DNA from: Streptomyces inhibens | Lineage (GTDB): Bacteria; Actinomycetota; Actinomycetes; Streptomycetales; Streptomycetaceae | Direction of reading: 5' to 3' | NCBI RefSeq assembly: GCF_003389455.1 | Contig: NZ_QUAC01000014.1 | Span: 1-64,000 of the forward strand | DNA length: 64,000 nt | Part shown: one piece after another, positions 26,700-36,233 of the stretch | Layout of the letters: each line of letters opens with the position of its first letter | Position numbering within the stretch: the first letter of the stretch is position 1 | Made by a program: the position numbers and the translations under genes | Notes under the pieces: model-generated | Seen by the model: the letters and a program-made list of their open reading frames with translations, nothing else | What the model was told of the DNA's origin: nothing | Databases searched by the model: none

Positions 26700-27989
26700 T
26701 CAGCGCACGAAGTCGATCTCCGGGAAATGGCGCGAGGGACCGTCGAGCAGGCGGCTGTGCCGGTGGCGCAGATGCTTGTCGAAGAAGGCCGCGAGGTAGG
26801 TGCGTTGGATCCCGATGGAGCGGTTGGGGTCGATCGTGCCGAGAATCTGCACCAGTTGCTCAGGGGTCAGCCGGAACGCGCCCGCTGCCTGGGGGAGGAG
26901 GACCTGGTTGTCAACGAAGGAGTTGTGCCCGGAGCCGAGCAGTTTCAGGTCGAGCCGCTCTCCGTGCAGGTGGTCCCAGAACTTCGCCCAGCTCCGGTCG
27001 GTGTTGCGGTTGTGGTTCTGGGAACTGAACAGCAGGAAGGGGCGTTTGAGCGGCTGGTTGATCGACGGCCCGAAGAATTGGCCGTCCAGGTTTGCGCCGG
27101 CATCGATCCTGGAGTCCGTGTGCATGGCTGCGGGCACCGCTCCTCCGCCAAGGGAAGCGCCGAACATCCCGATGCGGTTCACGTTCACGGCCTTGGACAG
27201 CCCGCGGGGGAGCGGCTTGTGGTCCACGTCCGGGTTGTGGCCGCGGGCGAGCGACGCCAGCTGGTTGATGACGAAGTGGGTGTCCGCCGCCCGGACGGCG
27301 ATCGTGTCGGACGAGTGGGAACCCGGCGGCATGGTGTTCACCTCAAGCCGCCCGCCGGGGAACTCCACCTCGCTGGCATCGTGGGTGTGGTCGATGGTGA
27401 CGACCATGTAGCCGCGACTGGCCAGGTCCTGAGCGAGTGCGGTGCCCATCGCGCGGGGCGAGTGGAGCCCGGTCGAGTACAGCAGCACCGGCAGTTTGCC
27501 GGCCCCGCGGTCAACCGGTGCGCCGATGTGCCCGGCAGTGGTGGGCAGGGTCACCGAGCCCGGCGGCACCTGCGAGCGGGCCAAATAATGTGCGGCGGCG
27601 GCGGGTTGCAGCCAGGGCGCGGCGGGATAGCGGTCGGTGTCCGTGGCCGGGTACCACACCGAGACCATCAGCTCGCGCGGCTGGTTTCCGGGCACCCACG
27701 GATCCGCGCGTGTCGAGTCGCGCAGGTGGAGGTCGACCGTTCCGACGCGATGGCGTCCGGTCGGGGCGGGCAGAGTCAGCTCGCCCGGGGCCGGCGCCGT
27801 GTTCAAGGGCGCTGCTGTGTCCGAGGATGCCGCTGTATCCGGGGACGCTGCCGTGGTCATGGGCGCAGTGGTGGTCTTCTCCGCGGCGGTAGCCGGCGCG
27901 ATCCCGGCGCCCAGGGCGAGGGTCAGTAGTCCTGTGGTGCCGGCGACCCGGGTGCGCAACCGGCTCTGGCGCCTTCGTGCGTGTTTCAT
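26700..27989 (-). CDS. secreted PAF-acetylhydrolase-like lipase/esterase
   Basis: A 429-residue exported alpha/beta hydrolase. The N-terminus [16 protein letters not shown], then [18 protein letters not shown], is a signal peptide with an Ala-x-Ala cleavage site, followed by a Thr/Ala/Pro-rich linker (about 38-70). The catalytic domain has [15 protein letters not shown], the nucleophile elbow GASLGGG, an acidic stretch near FLLFSSQN and GSGHNSF with the probable catalytic His. The [20 protein letters not shown] segment resembles the PAF-acetylhydrolase isoform II family. Start chosen at ATG 27989 because the signal peptide begins there. Substrates are probably lipids or esters outside the cell. 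A link to the beta-lactone operon, whose products inhibit such enzymes, is only speculative. Confidence 0.85.
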   Translation of the reverse strand: MKHARRRQSRLRTRVAGTTGLLTLALGAGIAPATAAEKTTTAPMTTAASPDTAASSDTAAPLNTAPAPGELTLPAPTGRHRVGTVDLHLRDSTRADPWVPGNQPRELMVSVWYPATDTDRYPAAPWLQPAAAAHYLARSQVPPGSVTLPTTAGHIGAPVDRGAGKLPVLLYSTGLHSPRAMGTALAQDLASRGYMVVTIDHTHDASEVEFPGGRLEVNTMPPGSHSSDTIAVRAADTHFVINQLASLARGHNPDVDHKPLPRGLSKAVNVNRIGMFGASLGGGAVPAAMHTDSRIDAGANLDGQFFGPSINQPLKRPFLLFSSQNHNRNTDRSWAKFWDHLHGERLDLKLLGSGHNSFVDNQVLLPQAAGAFRLTPEQLVQILGTIDPNRSIGIQRTYLAAFFDKHLRHRHSRLLDGPSRHFPEIDFVR

Positions 27990-28977
27990 GGACAGCCCCC
28001 TCCATGGTGGTGATCGCCACGTGATCGGCGATCGGCCGGCGATCATCGTATAGGCAATTTGCCATGGTCGCGCCAACCCCTCTGATTGTGCCGGGAGTTA
28101 TGTCCATGGCGGTTGGTGAGTTGGGCGCTGCTGACGCGTCCGGAAATACATGGTGTCGGCTTCGTGCCCCGTCCGTTGCCGGGCCTCTGTGACCGGCCAT
28201 TTCCCTGGACGTATACGCGCTGGGAACGGTCTGTCGGCGCTCGTGGAGTAGGCCACCGAGTTGAGCGGCCTCGGGTGCCGACACGGGGCACGTGCGGGAG
28301 AAATACCCTGGTGCGGCCGGTGGAAGTTGTCAATGCTTGACAACTCGACATCCTCTGGGAACCAGTCGCAGCAGCAAAGGCCCAAGCCGGCAAGGGGTCG
28401 ACATGAGCGGCTGTTCCGTTGCCTCGGCGCGGTGGCTGACGGGGCACCGTCCCCGGTCAGGAGGCTTCTGCGGGAGATGGCTGATTCACGCCATCGCCGG
28501 ATGGTGGTCATCGGGTCCAGAATTCGCCGGCGTTGCTCGCGTTTTCACTGAGCGTTTTTGTTACGCGTCAGTTCGTGATCGCTGAGCCTCGCCAACCATC
28601 CCCTGTGGGTTTGCGGATTCCTCGCGAAGGGGCAGTTTCGGGGGCGGTCTTGAGCGGCCCCGCGACTGTGCGTGACGCGGCGAATGCGGACGGGGAACGT
28701 GCGGTCAATCGCCCTGGTCGGCAGGGGGGTTGGGAATTGCGCCACGCCGGGGTGAGATCGGAGATTTATAAGCGACCTCTCCCAAGGGCGAGTTGAGCGC
28801 AGTTCCTGTGAGCCGGTATACAGGGGCCCAGCACGAACAGACTTGTGATTATCCTGTGCTCCCCGTATTCATACTGGGCGAGTTGCCGCACGGCCATCCC
28901 CCACATGCCGAGAGGACGCTGTCCTGCACGCTGTTGCCCGCGCGCCCCGTCCGCACCGCACCCGACGCCGTGCCGAC
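27990..28977. other. non-coding gap before the pgs operon
   Basis: Nearly 1 kb without a convincing gene on either strand. It lies between the divergent starts of the esterase (27989) and the sensor gene (28978). It contains one perfect palindrome, listed separately. I see no remnant of a recognisable protein here. Confidence 0.6.
28325..28345. promoter_or_regulatory. 9-bp-arm palindrome in the divergent gap
   Basis: Arms AGTTGTCAA and TTGACAACT separated by TGC form a perfect inverted repeat. It is about 335 bp upstream of the esterase start and 630 bp upstream of the pgs operon. The right arm contains TTGACA, a consensus -35 hexamer, so the site could overlap a promoter, but no good -10 box follows. 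Confidence 0.4.
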
Positions 28978-31314
28978 ATGCCTCTGCTCGGAGGCGTCCG
29001 CCCACCGATCGCCGCACTGCTCTGCGCCCTGCTGGCAGTTGCCGCGTTCACCGCACTCGGTCTCGGTACCGTTCACGAACAGGATGTCCCCCAGGCCTTA
29101 CGCGACGCGGAACGCCAGATCGCCGAGGATGCCGCCGACTCGGTCGGGACCTCCATCAACGCAAGAGCCACGGCAGTGCGCCGCGCTGCGGCGTCGGACG
29201 CGCCCGCCGGCAGCAGCGCTCCGGTGGCACTCCTGCGGTCCCTTCACCCGACCGGGCACCCTGCGGGGGGCGGTGTGCTGCTCGACCCGCGCACCCGCAG
29301 ACCGCTGGCGGCCAGTGGCGAAACGGTGCCGCTGACCGGGGTGGATGTGGCGGCGCTGGTGCGGCCCGATACCGCGAACATCGCGCCCCGACTGGTCCTT
29401 TCGGGCCGTGGCGAACCGCGGCTGTTGCTCTTCGCCCGGGTGGCCGTCCCCGCTCCGGGCGCCAAGCAGCAGGACGAGAACCACGATCAGGCAGGCGACC
29501 TGAGAGGGGGTCAGGGCGCTGAGGAACGCGAACTCCTGCTTGTCGTCTCGGAAAAGGTCGTTGCTCCAGCGGTGTACGGAGACGGACGCACCGGTCACCT
29601 GGTGGACCGGAACGGAAAGGTGCTTGCCACCGCCGCCACCACCGGCACGGCCCTGGCGCCCCGTACCGACCACCGCGCTCTGCCTGCCGCTGCGGCGAAC
29701 GCCGCGAACGCCGGTCTCCACACCGGCGACGTCTCGGGCAGCGTGCTCGGTGAGGGTCTCAAAGGGCTGCGCAGGGTCACGGGGTGGGCCTCGGTCGCCG
29801 CGGCGGACGGTAAGGACGACACCTCCGGCCTGGGGCTGACTGTCCTCACGGTCAGGGATGTGCCGCCGGCGAAGGAGGGAGCCGACCATACGTGGTTTGC
29901 CCTCGTGGCCGCGGGTGCGCTGGTGGTGATCGCCGTGCTGGTCACCCTGGTGCTGTGGGGCAGCATGCAGCGTACGCTGCTGCGGCTGCACCTGTCCGCT
30001 GCCCGGCTGGCCAGGGCCGTCGCCGAAATACCCGGCGACCGCGAGGAGTTGGCGCGGCCGGTGCCGGTTGGCGCGTTCGGCGAGCCCGCCAGGGTCGGCC
30101 GGGCACTGGAGTCGATACGCCGCCAACTGCTCGGCGAGACGGGCCCGGAGCCCGTGCGGCCGGTGCGGCGCCGCCCCGGTGTGCGGGCTCTGGTCCTCGT
30201 CTGCGTACTCGTGATCGCCGCGTGGGGAATGCCGCTGCTGTTCCTGCTGAACCGCGTACCGGCAGCCAAGGCCGTACCGGCAGCCGCCGTCGCCGACCAG
30301 CAGGCACGCACCGAGGCCGCCGCTGACCGGGTGCGGCGGTCCCTCGGCCGGAGCTGCACCGACCTCGCGGCGGCGGCGTCAGCCCTCTCCGGTGCGTCAC
30401 GCGAGCGGGCGACGGAGGCGCTGCGGCGCGAACACGCCGACCACCCCACGTTCCGGTCGCTGTATGTGCTGGACCGCACCGGAGCCATCGTGCTGCGGGT
30501 GGGCAAGCAGCCACTGCGCACCCTCGACCATGCGCCAGCCGGCGACGGAATCACCCAGGTCAACACGTCGGGCACGATCCCCGCGATCGCCGCTTACGCC
30601 CAGATCCCGGCGGCCCGGAAGGCCAGGAACGCCAAGGACGCCGTCCCGGCCGGGGCCGTCGTCGTCGCCGAGATCGGCGTGAACGCGCTGAACTCCCTGG
30701 TTGCGCGGCAGGGGCTCGGCAGTGTGTGGCTGACCGACGAGCGCCACAGGGTGCTCGCGGCGAGCGTCGGCTTTCAAGCCTTCCAGCCTCTTCCCCACCG
30801 GGGCCTCACCCGTCTGGTGGCCAGGACCGAGGCAGCGCCCGGCAGCGTGGGCAGCCCGGCATCGGCAGTACTGCACGCGGGTACGGCCCCGGGCGGGGGC
30901 CCGTCGGTCGCGGCCGCAGCGCCACTGGCACAGAAGGGGCCTGTCGCCGGACTCGGCTGGCGGGTGGTCTCCGCCGAGCCTGCCGCAGCGCTCAAACTGG
31001 CGGCATATCAGCTGCAAGCGCGCACCATGCTGGCCGGTCTGCTCGCCCTGTCCGTGGGCGTCGCATGCCTGAGCTGGCTGCACATCGTGGTGGTCAGGCC
31101 GCTGCGCGCCGTCACCGGATGGGCGGAGCGGCTGGCCGGCGGTGACCGTCGCACCGTGCTGTACCCGGTCCACCACGATGAGTGCGGCTCGGTCACGCGC
31201 AGTCTGGAACTGCTCCGGCAGGCGCTGGTGGAGCGGGACCGTGGCGGCGGGAGAGCTTACGTGGCCTCTGTCCCTGCCCCCTCGTTCCAAAGCGGCGGCC
31301 CGCCGCAACAGTGA
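28978..31314 (+). CDS. membrane protein with two extracytoplasmic sensor-like domains and HAMP-like end
   Basis: The 778-residue protein repeats one plan twice. A membrane segment (IAALLCALLAVAAFTALGLG) and a large outer domain (about 33-305) are followed by a segment (WFALVAAGALVVIAVLVTLVLW). A cytoplasmic stretch then leads to another segment (ALVLVCVLVIAAWGMPLLFLL), a second outer domain (about 425-680) and a last segment (AGLLALSVGVACLSWLHIVVV). A HAMP-like end follows (RPLRAVTGWAERLAGGDR). The outer domains resemble Cache-type folds, with LDRTGAIVLRVG in the second. No kinase, cyclase or chemotaxis output domain follows. It heads the operon with pgsB and pgsC, 13 bases before pgsB, so it may sense or scaffold polymer synthesis, perhaps in place of PgsA. 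Confidence 0.7.
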   Translation: MPLLGGVRPPIAALLCALLAVAAFTALGLGTVHEQDVPQALRDAERQIAEDAADSVGTSINARATAVRRAAASDAPAGSSAPVALLRSLHPTGHPAGGGVLLDPRTRRPLAASGETVPLTGVDVAALVRPDTANIAPRLVLSGRGEPRLLLFARVAVPAPGAKQQDENHDQAGDLRGGQGAEERELLLVVSEKVVAPAVYGDGRTGHLVDRNGKVLATAATTGTALAPRTDHRALPAAAANAANAGLHTGDVSGSVLGEGLKGLRRVTGWASVAAADGKDDTSGLGLTVLTVRDVPPAKEGADHTWFALVAAGALVVIAVLVTLVLWGSMQRTLLRLHLSAARLARAVAEIPGDREELARPVPVGAFGEPARVGRALESIRRQLLGETGPEPVRPVRRRPGVRALVLVCVLVIAAWGMPLLFLLNRVPAAKAVPAAAVADQQARTEAAADRVRRSLGRSCTDLAAAASALSGASRERATEALRREHADHPTFRSLYVLDRTGAIVLRVGKQPLRTLDHAPAGDGITQVNTSGTIPAIAAYAQIPAARKARNAKDAVPAGAVVVAEIGVNALNSLVARQGLGSVWLTDERHRVLAASVGFQAFQPLPHRGLTRLVARTEAAPGSVGSPASAVLHAGTAPGGGPSVAAAAPLAQKGPVAGLGWRVVSAEPAAALKLAAYQLQARTMLAGLLALSVGVACLSWLHIVVVRPLRAVTGWAERLAGGDRRTVLYPVHHDECGSVTRSLELLRQALVERDRGGGRAYVASVPAPSFQSGGPPQQ

Positions 31315-31327
31315 AGGACCAACTGAC

Positions 31328-32662
31328 GTGCTGTTTCTCTATGTTGTGGTGCTGTTGAGCTGTGCCGTGCTGCTGGTCGCCGGCGTGCTGGAGCAGCGTC
31401 GCCACTACGCCGCGCTGGCGCAGATCCCCACTCGGGTGCTGATCAACGGCATTCGCGGCAAGAGCTCGATCACGCGGCTGTGCGCGGGGGCGCTGCGCGG
31501 CGGTGGTCTGGTCACCGTGGCCAAGACCACCGGCACCGCTGCCCGGTTCATCCACCCGGATGCCACCGAGGAACCGGTGTACCGGAAGTTGGGCATCGCC
31601 AACGTCGTCGAGCAGATCGGCATCGTCCGGCGCGCGGCGGCATACCGGCCGGACGCTCTGGTCATCGAGTGCATGGCGGTGATGCCTGCACTTCAGGAGA
31701 TCAACCAGGAGAAGCTGATCCGTTCCACCATCGGCGTGCTGTGCAACGTTCGCGAGGATCATCTCGCCGAAATGGGGCCGACGTTGGACGATGTGGCTCG
31801 CTCGCTGTCCCGGTCGATGCCGGTCGGAGGGGTCTGTGTCACCGCCGAGCAGGAGCGGCTGCACATTCTCAAGGAGGAGGCGGACAAACGGAGGTGCCGC
31901 CTGATCGCGGTGGATCCGGAGTCGGTCACGGATGAGGAGCTGCGCGGGTTCAGTTGGTTCACCTTCAAGGAGAACGTCGCCATCGCGCTGGCAGTGGCCG
32001 AACTCCTCGGTGTGGACCGGGCGACCGCACTGCGCGGTATGTGGGGCGCGCCGCCGGACCCAGGCGTGCTCTCCGTCGAGCGCTACCGCACACCGGACGG
32101 CAAACGGCTGCGCTTCGCCAATGTCTTCGCCGCCAACGATCCCGAGTCGACGTTGATGAACGTCCGTCAGCTGGCGGAACTCGGTGCGATCCGCCGCCCG
32201 CTGAACGTGGTCATCAACTGCCGCCCGGACCGGGTCGAACGCAATGGGCAGATGGGAGCGATCGTCCCCGACCTGGACCCGGAGACGGTCTTCCTCATCG
32301 GGCATCCGACCAAGAGCGCCCGCGACGGCATCCCGCCGGGCTGGTCGGGCCGGGCGGTGGACCTGGGCGGCGACCGGCGCGACGCACAGGACTTGACCCG
32401 CGCCATCCTCGCCGAACTGGGCCCGGATTCCTCGCTGGTGGCCGTCGGCAATATCCACGGCCAGGGCGAGCTGTTCCTGGAGCACCTCGGCAAGCTGCCC
32501 TCCGACGACGCCGACGAGCCGCTTCCGGTCGCGCACCCGCCCGAGCCGGAGCCGTACAGCTGGGTGGCGTCGCTGAACCGCCCCGTGCCCGGCCCGTATA
32601 TCCCCAGCCCCGCCTCTGCCCCTGCCGACGCCCTGTACCAGCCGACAAGGAACTCGCTGTGA
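31328..32662 (+). CDS. pgsB: poly-gamma-glutamate synthase subunit PgsB/CapB
   Basis: The 444-residue protein starts with a membrane anchor (LFLYVVVLLSCAVLLVAGVL) and then shows the Mur-ligase-like ATP site NGIRGKSSITR at 40-50, TKTTGTAARFI-like text, and IECMAVMPALQEINQEKLI. These are signatures of CapB/PgsB, the ATP-dependent ligase that polymerises glutamate through gamma linkages. It is slightly longer than Bacillus PgsB (about 393 residues), with a Pro-rich C-terminal tail. The GTG start at 31328 has AAGGA eight bases upstream; the stop overlaps the pgsC GTG by four bases. The polymer in actinomycetes may not be glutamate; this is inference from family alone. Confidence 0.93.
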   Translation: MLFLYVVVLLSCAVLLVAGVLEQRRHYAALAQIPTRVLINGIRGKSSITRLCAGALRGGGLVTVAKTTGTAARFIHPDATEEPVYRKLGIANVVEQIGIVRRAAAYRPDALVIECMAVMPALQEINQEKLIRSTIGVLCNVREDHLAEMGPTLDDVARSLSRSMPVGGVCVTAEQERLHILKEEADKRRCRLIAVDPESVTDEELRGFSWFTFKENVAIALAVAELLGVDRATALRGMWGAPPDPGVLSVERYRTPDGKRLRFANVFAANDPESTLMNVRQLAELGAIRRPLNVVINCRPDRVERNGQMGAIVPDLDPETVFLIGHPTKSARDGIPPGWSGRAVDLGGDRRDAQDLTRAILAELGPDSSLVAVGNIHGQGELFLEHLGKLPSDDADEPLPVAHPPEPEPYSWVASLNRPVPGPYIPSPASAPADALYQPTRNSL

Positions 32663-33141
32663 TCCCCGTCAACGTCACTCCGCAGACCATCGCGCTGGGG
32701 ATAGCCCTCGGACTGGTCTTCTCGCTGGTCTGCTATCTGACCACCAACCTCTCTCCCGGCGGCATGATCACCCCCGGCTGGCTGGCGCTGACCCTCGTCA
32801 CCGATGTCGTCCGAGCCGCAATGGTGATCGGCGTCACCGCGCTCACCTTCGTCGCGACCAAGGTCCTGCAGCGCCATGTGATCCTTTACGGGAAGCGGCT
32901 GTTCGCCGCCGTGGTGCTGTCCGCGGTGCTGCTCCAGACCACGGTGCTGCTCGCGCTCCAGCACGAGTTCCCGCTTCTGTACACCGCCCAGACCCTGGGC
33001 TTCATCGTGCCCGGCCTCATCGCATATCAGTTGGTCCGCCAACCGTTGGCCGCCACCGTGATCTCCACCACGGCCGTGACCCTCGGCACGTATGTGGTGC
33101 TCGTTGCCGGGTTGCTGCTGGGGGCGCTGCCCATCGGCTGA
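32659..33141 (+). CDS. pgsC: poly-gamma-glutamate synthase membrane subunit PgsC/CapC
   Basis: A 160-residue, wholly membrane protein with five predicted segments and the family opening ALGIALGLVFSLVCYLTTNLS followed by PGGMITPGWLALTL, which is highly conserved in CapC/PgsC. PgsC forms the membrane synthase with PgsB. The GTGA overlap with pgsB implies coupled translation and fixed stoichiometry. In Bacillus the next gene is pgsA; no PgsA-like protein follows here. Confidence 0.92.
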   Translation: MIPVNVTPQTIALGIALGLVFSLVCYLTTNLSPGGMITPGWLALTLVTDVVRAAMVIGVTALTFVATKVLQRHVILYGKRLFAAVVLSAVLLQTTVLLALQHEFPLLYTAQTLGFIVPGLIAYQLVRQPLAATVISTTAVTLGTYVVLVAGLLLGALPIG

Positions 33142-33195
33142 TCTCGCCTTACCGCCCGCGTCCGCCACGCCCCTCCGCACGCCGAAGAGGTCATC

Positions 33196-33589
33196 ATGGG
33201 CACCGTCCCCACCCCGCGCCGCCGGCCCGGTCACCCTCAGGTCCCGGGCACCACCGCCGGCCTGCCCGCCGGGGGAGCTGTCGGCGGATACCCATGGCAC
33301 CGCCCCCGAAGCGGCGGACCGGACAGCGGCTTCCCGGCATCGACCGGTGGCTACCGCTTCGAACGCCGCCTCGCGCCCGCCCCTACGCGTTCAGGGCGAG
33401 CAGCGAACCCACGCCCACTCCTCCCTCGGCATCGGCACACCGCACGGCATCGACCACTGCGGCAGGTACCTGGGGCCGGACAACGACGGGCATCGGCGCT
33501 GCTGCTCGTGCCGCTCGAAGGACAACGCGCCCACCAAGGGCGACCTGCCGGGCCGCGCCACGCTCGACGGCGACGGCTTCCCCGCCTGA
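33196..33589 (+). CDS. possible small Cys-containing protein, reading frame uncertain
   Basis: An ATG at 33196 opens a Gly/Pro/Arg-rich frame (MGTVPTPRRRPGHPQVPGTT). A different frame that ends at TGA 33587-33589 reads more like protein: HCGRYLGPDNDGHRRCCSC followed by RSKDNAPTKGDLPG, with a Cys/His cluster. A single frameshift would join them, or the second frame could start at GTG 33347 (80 residues). I do not recognise a family. Its place between pgsC and the glycosyltransferase suggests membership of the operon. Confidence 0.3.
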
Positions 33590-33668
33590 GGTTGCGCAAG
33601 GACCGCCGCCCGTGAAGCCGACGAACGATCACCGCACCCCAGCCCGACGTCCCCTGAGAGACCCCGCC

Positions 33669-35567
33669 ATGGCCACGACCGCCCTCGCCCGGGACCCCGC
33701 CAACCGCCGCCGGCGCACCACCGGGTTCCGTCAACGGACCACCGATCGCCGGGAGTTGTCCGCCCTTCTGCTGATCCTGGCCACTGCCGCGGTGCTCTAC
33801 GCCTGGGGCATCGACCATGCCGGGGTACACCCGTACTACAGCGCGGCCGCGCGGTCGATGGCGGCGAACTGGCACGCCTTCGTCTTCGGCGGGCTTGACC
33901 CGAGCGGCTCGATCACCGTGGACAAGATCCCCGGTGCGCTGTGGCCGCAGGCCCTTTCCGTCAAGCTCCTCGGACCGCACAACTGGGCGGTGGTGCTGCC
34001 GCAGGTGCTGGAGGGCGTACTGGCCGTCTGGGCACTGCACCGGATCGTCCGTGCCTGGGCCGGCCCATGGGCAGGGCTGCTCGCCGCGCTGGCACTCACG
34101 CTCACCCCGGTCACCGTCGTACTCGACCGGCACACCATCCCCGACACCCTGCTCGTCCTGCTGCTGGTCCTCGCAGCGGGATCGCTGCAGAAGGCCGTCG
34201 CCACCGGGAGGCTGCTGCCGCTGCTCCTCTGCGGGACATGGGTGGGACTGGCCTTCCAGGCCAAGATGCTCCAGGCGTGGCTCGTCCTGCCGGTCTTCGC
34301 CGCGGTGTACCAGATGGCGGCGCCTGGCACCCGGTGGAACCGGGCCTGGCGGCTGCTGCTCGCCGGAGCCACCGCACTCGTCGTCTCCTGTTCCTGGCTG
34401 CTGCTGGTGTGGGCGACCCCCGCACCGAACCGTCCGTACATCGACGCGACCACCAACAACAACCCCTTCACCCTGGTCTTCGGCTACAACGGGCTGAGCC
34501 GCTTCGGCCACGACCCGAACGCGCTGGGCGCCGTCGCCGGCACCGCAGCCAGCCGCACCACCGACAACACCGGTTGGACCATGCTGGTCAACCAGAGCGT
34601 GGGCCCGCAGATCGCCTGGCTCCTGCCGCTCGCCGTACTGGCCTTGGCGCTGGGCGTGTGGTGGCGCACCGGACAGCCGCGCACCGACGGGCCGCGGACG
34701 GGGTTCCTGCTCTGGGGAGGCTGGCTGGTGGTGCACGTCGTGGTCTTCAGCAACTCCAACGGCAACCACGGCTACTACACCGCCGTCCTCGCCCCGGCCC
34801 TCGCCGCGCTGACCGGCGGCGGAGTCGTCCTCTTCTGGGCCGAGTACCGCGCCGGTGGCCGACGTCGAGCGGCGCTGCCCCTCGCCATCGGGCTCACGGC
34901 GCTGTGGGCTGTGGCAATTGAAGGCCCGCACAGCGAATTCGCGCCCTGGCTGCTGCCGATGGTGCTGATGCTCGGCCTGTGCGGGACCGTCGGCCTGTGC
35001 ACCCGCGGACCACGCACCACGCGACGGGCGGTGCACAGTGCCCTGGCAGCCTCCCTGGCGTCCATACTGCTCGCACCGGCGGTCTGGGCCACCTCCTGCC
35101 TGGACCCGCGGTATGCCGGCTCACCGATGTCGCCGCTGGCCGGACCGGTGGGACCCGACTACCGCGAGAGGCACCACCATCGGGCCACGTTCCGGCGATA
35201 CCCCTTGAGCAAGCCGTCCGCGCGGGACGCCGCACTGCTGAACTACCTTTCCGCGCACCGTTCCGGGGAGAAGTACCTGCTCGCCACCCAAGCCGCCTAC
35301 GGTGCCGAGCCGCTGCTGCGCGCCACCTCCCAACCCATACTGGTCATGGGCGGCTTCACCGGCCTGACCCCCTATCCGGCCGCACGACGGCTCAGTGACC
35401 TGGTCTCCACCCACCGACTGCGCTACGCCCTGCTGACCACGCGCCGCCCGCCCACACCGGCATCGGCCTGGGTGAAGAGAAACTGCACCCCCATCTCCCC
35501 ACGCGCCTACGGTCGAACCTCGGACGGAAGCTTTTCCCTCTACGACTGCGCTCGACGAGCCAACTGA
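33669..35567 (+). CDS. GT39/ArnT-type polyprenyl-phosphate sugar transferase
   Basis: The 632-residue protein begins with a basic segment and then about 11 hydrophobic segments. The first outer loop has the acidic GT-C signature region (GIDHAGVHPYYSAAARSMA, then GGLDPSGSITVDKIPG), typical of Streptomyces GT39/PMT/ArnT-like proteins. A soluble C-terminal domain (about 500-632) follows the last segment. GT-C enzymes transfer sugars from polyprenyl phosphate to proteins or polymers on the outer face. Being downstream of pgsBC, it could glycosylate a surface polymer or a wall protein. The chosen ATG at 33669 lies just before the first hydrophobic region; the open frame extends upstream but is not protein-like. 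Confidence 0.85.
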   Translation: MATTALARDPANRRRRTTGFRQRTTDRRELSALLLILATAAVLYAWGIDHAGVHPYYSAAARSMAANWHAFVFGGLDPSGSITVDKIPGALWPQALSVKLLGPHNWAVVLPQVLEGVLAVWALHRIVRAWAGPWAGLLAALALTLTPVTVVLDRHTIPDTLLVLLLVLAAGSLQKAVATGRLLPLLLCGTWVGLAFQAKMLQAWLVLPVFAAVYQMAAPGTRWNRAWRLLLAGATALVVSCSWLLLVWATPAPNRPYIDATTNNNPFTLVFGYNGLSRFGHDPNALGAVAGTAASRTTDNTGWTMLVNQSVGPQIAWLLPLAVLALALGVWWRTGQPRTDGPRTGFLLWGGWLVVHVVVFSNSNGNHGYYTAVLAPALAALTGGGVVLFWAEYRAGGRRRAALPLAIGLTALWAVAIEGPHSEFAPWLLPMVLMLGLCGTVGLCTRGPRTTRRAVHSALAASLASILLAPAVWATSCLDPRYAGSPMSPLAGPVGPDYRERHHHRATFRRYPLSKPSARDAALLNYLSAHRSGEKYLLATQAAYGAEPLLRATSQPILVMGGFTGLTPYPAARRLSDLVSTHRLRYALLTTRRPPTPASAWVKRNCTPISPRAYGRTSDGSFSLYDCARRAN

Positions 35568-35631
35568 CCGTCCGGATGCGGCGAGTTCTGCGGCAAACAC
35601 CTGCCTCACCGGTTCACGACGATTCGTTCAA

Positions 35632-35663
35632 CACTTCACCACTTCACCACTTCATCACTTCAC
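35632..35663. repeat. four tandem copies of CACTTCAC
   Basis: An 8-bp unit repeated four times (one copy ends in T), 65 bp after the glycosyltransferase stop. It has lower GC than its surroundings. It could be a slippage product or a cluster of binding sites; nothing downstream depends on it obviously. Confidence 0.7.
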
Positions 35664-35689
35664 CACGAACAACACACCCCGTAGCCCTC

Positions 35690-35880
35690 GTACCTCGAGG
35701 CGATCCGGCTGGGCGGCATCAACCCGGCGACCCTGCGCCGCCTGGTCAGCCTCGGCCCGAACCGGGACCAAGGGAGACAAAGACCCGGTCGAGTGGATGC
35801 CGCCAGCCCCGGACGCCACCTGCACCTGCGCCACAGGCCTGCTGGCAGCGGCCCGAGGCAAGTGGCGCCGGTGTGGCGTG
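35690..35880 (+). pseudogene. possible remnant of an HNH/DUF1524-type nuclease gene
   Basis: One frame reads GTKGDKDPVEWMPPAPDATC followed by TCATGLLAAARGKWR, which resembles the last conserved part of secreted HNH (DUF1524) nucleases (KGDKDP...W.PP...C.YA). The preceding stretch LEAIRLGGINPATLRRLVS is in another frame. No start or complete domain exists. The similarity is by eye and weak. The rest of the 35568-36233 gap shows only the short repeats. Confidence 0.25.
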
Positions 35881-36233
35881 CGGGTACACAAGGGCACTGG
35901 ATCCGTTGAGTCGCGGCGCGGAGGGAGCTGCACGCGGCTTGCGACGATGCCGACTATTGCTGACTTCTCAGGTCGAGTGCTGCCCTACCCGAAAAAAGTT
36001 CCACTGTGTTGACGATGGAGTCCATGTGTCAACAGCATGAAATGGCAACTGAGTTGCTGCATTTCTTCGCCGCGCGAAGAGTTTGTGATCTTCGAAAGAT
36101 GCCTAATTTACATCTTCGTCGAGGACATGGCGGCATATGAAGCGTTACCGCGAGGGATTTAGGACCGACGGATGGGCCCTTGAACCTTCCACCTGGACCC
36201 CTGAATCCGTGAACGCCCTGAAGCGAAGGCAGC

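Noticed and set aside
26700-27989. Secreted esterase as a self-resistance target of the beta-lactone
   Set aside because: It is 16 kb from the operon with unrelated genes between and no shared regulation visible.
28978-31314. Sensor histidine kinase
   Set aside because: The protein ends shortly after the HAMP-like segment; no dimerisation/phosphoacceptor or ATPase domain follows.
34000-35567. Missing pgsA hidden in the GT39 gene
   Set aside because: No CapA/PgsA metallophosphatase-like motifs; the gene is a clear multi-spanning GT-C protein.
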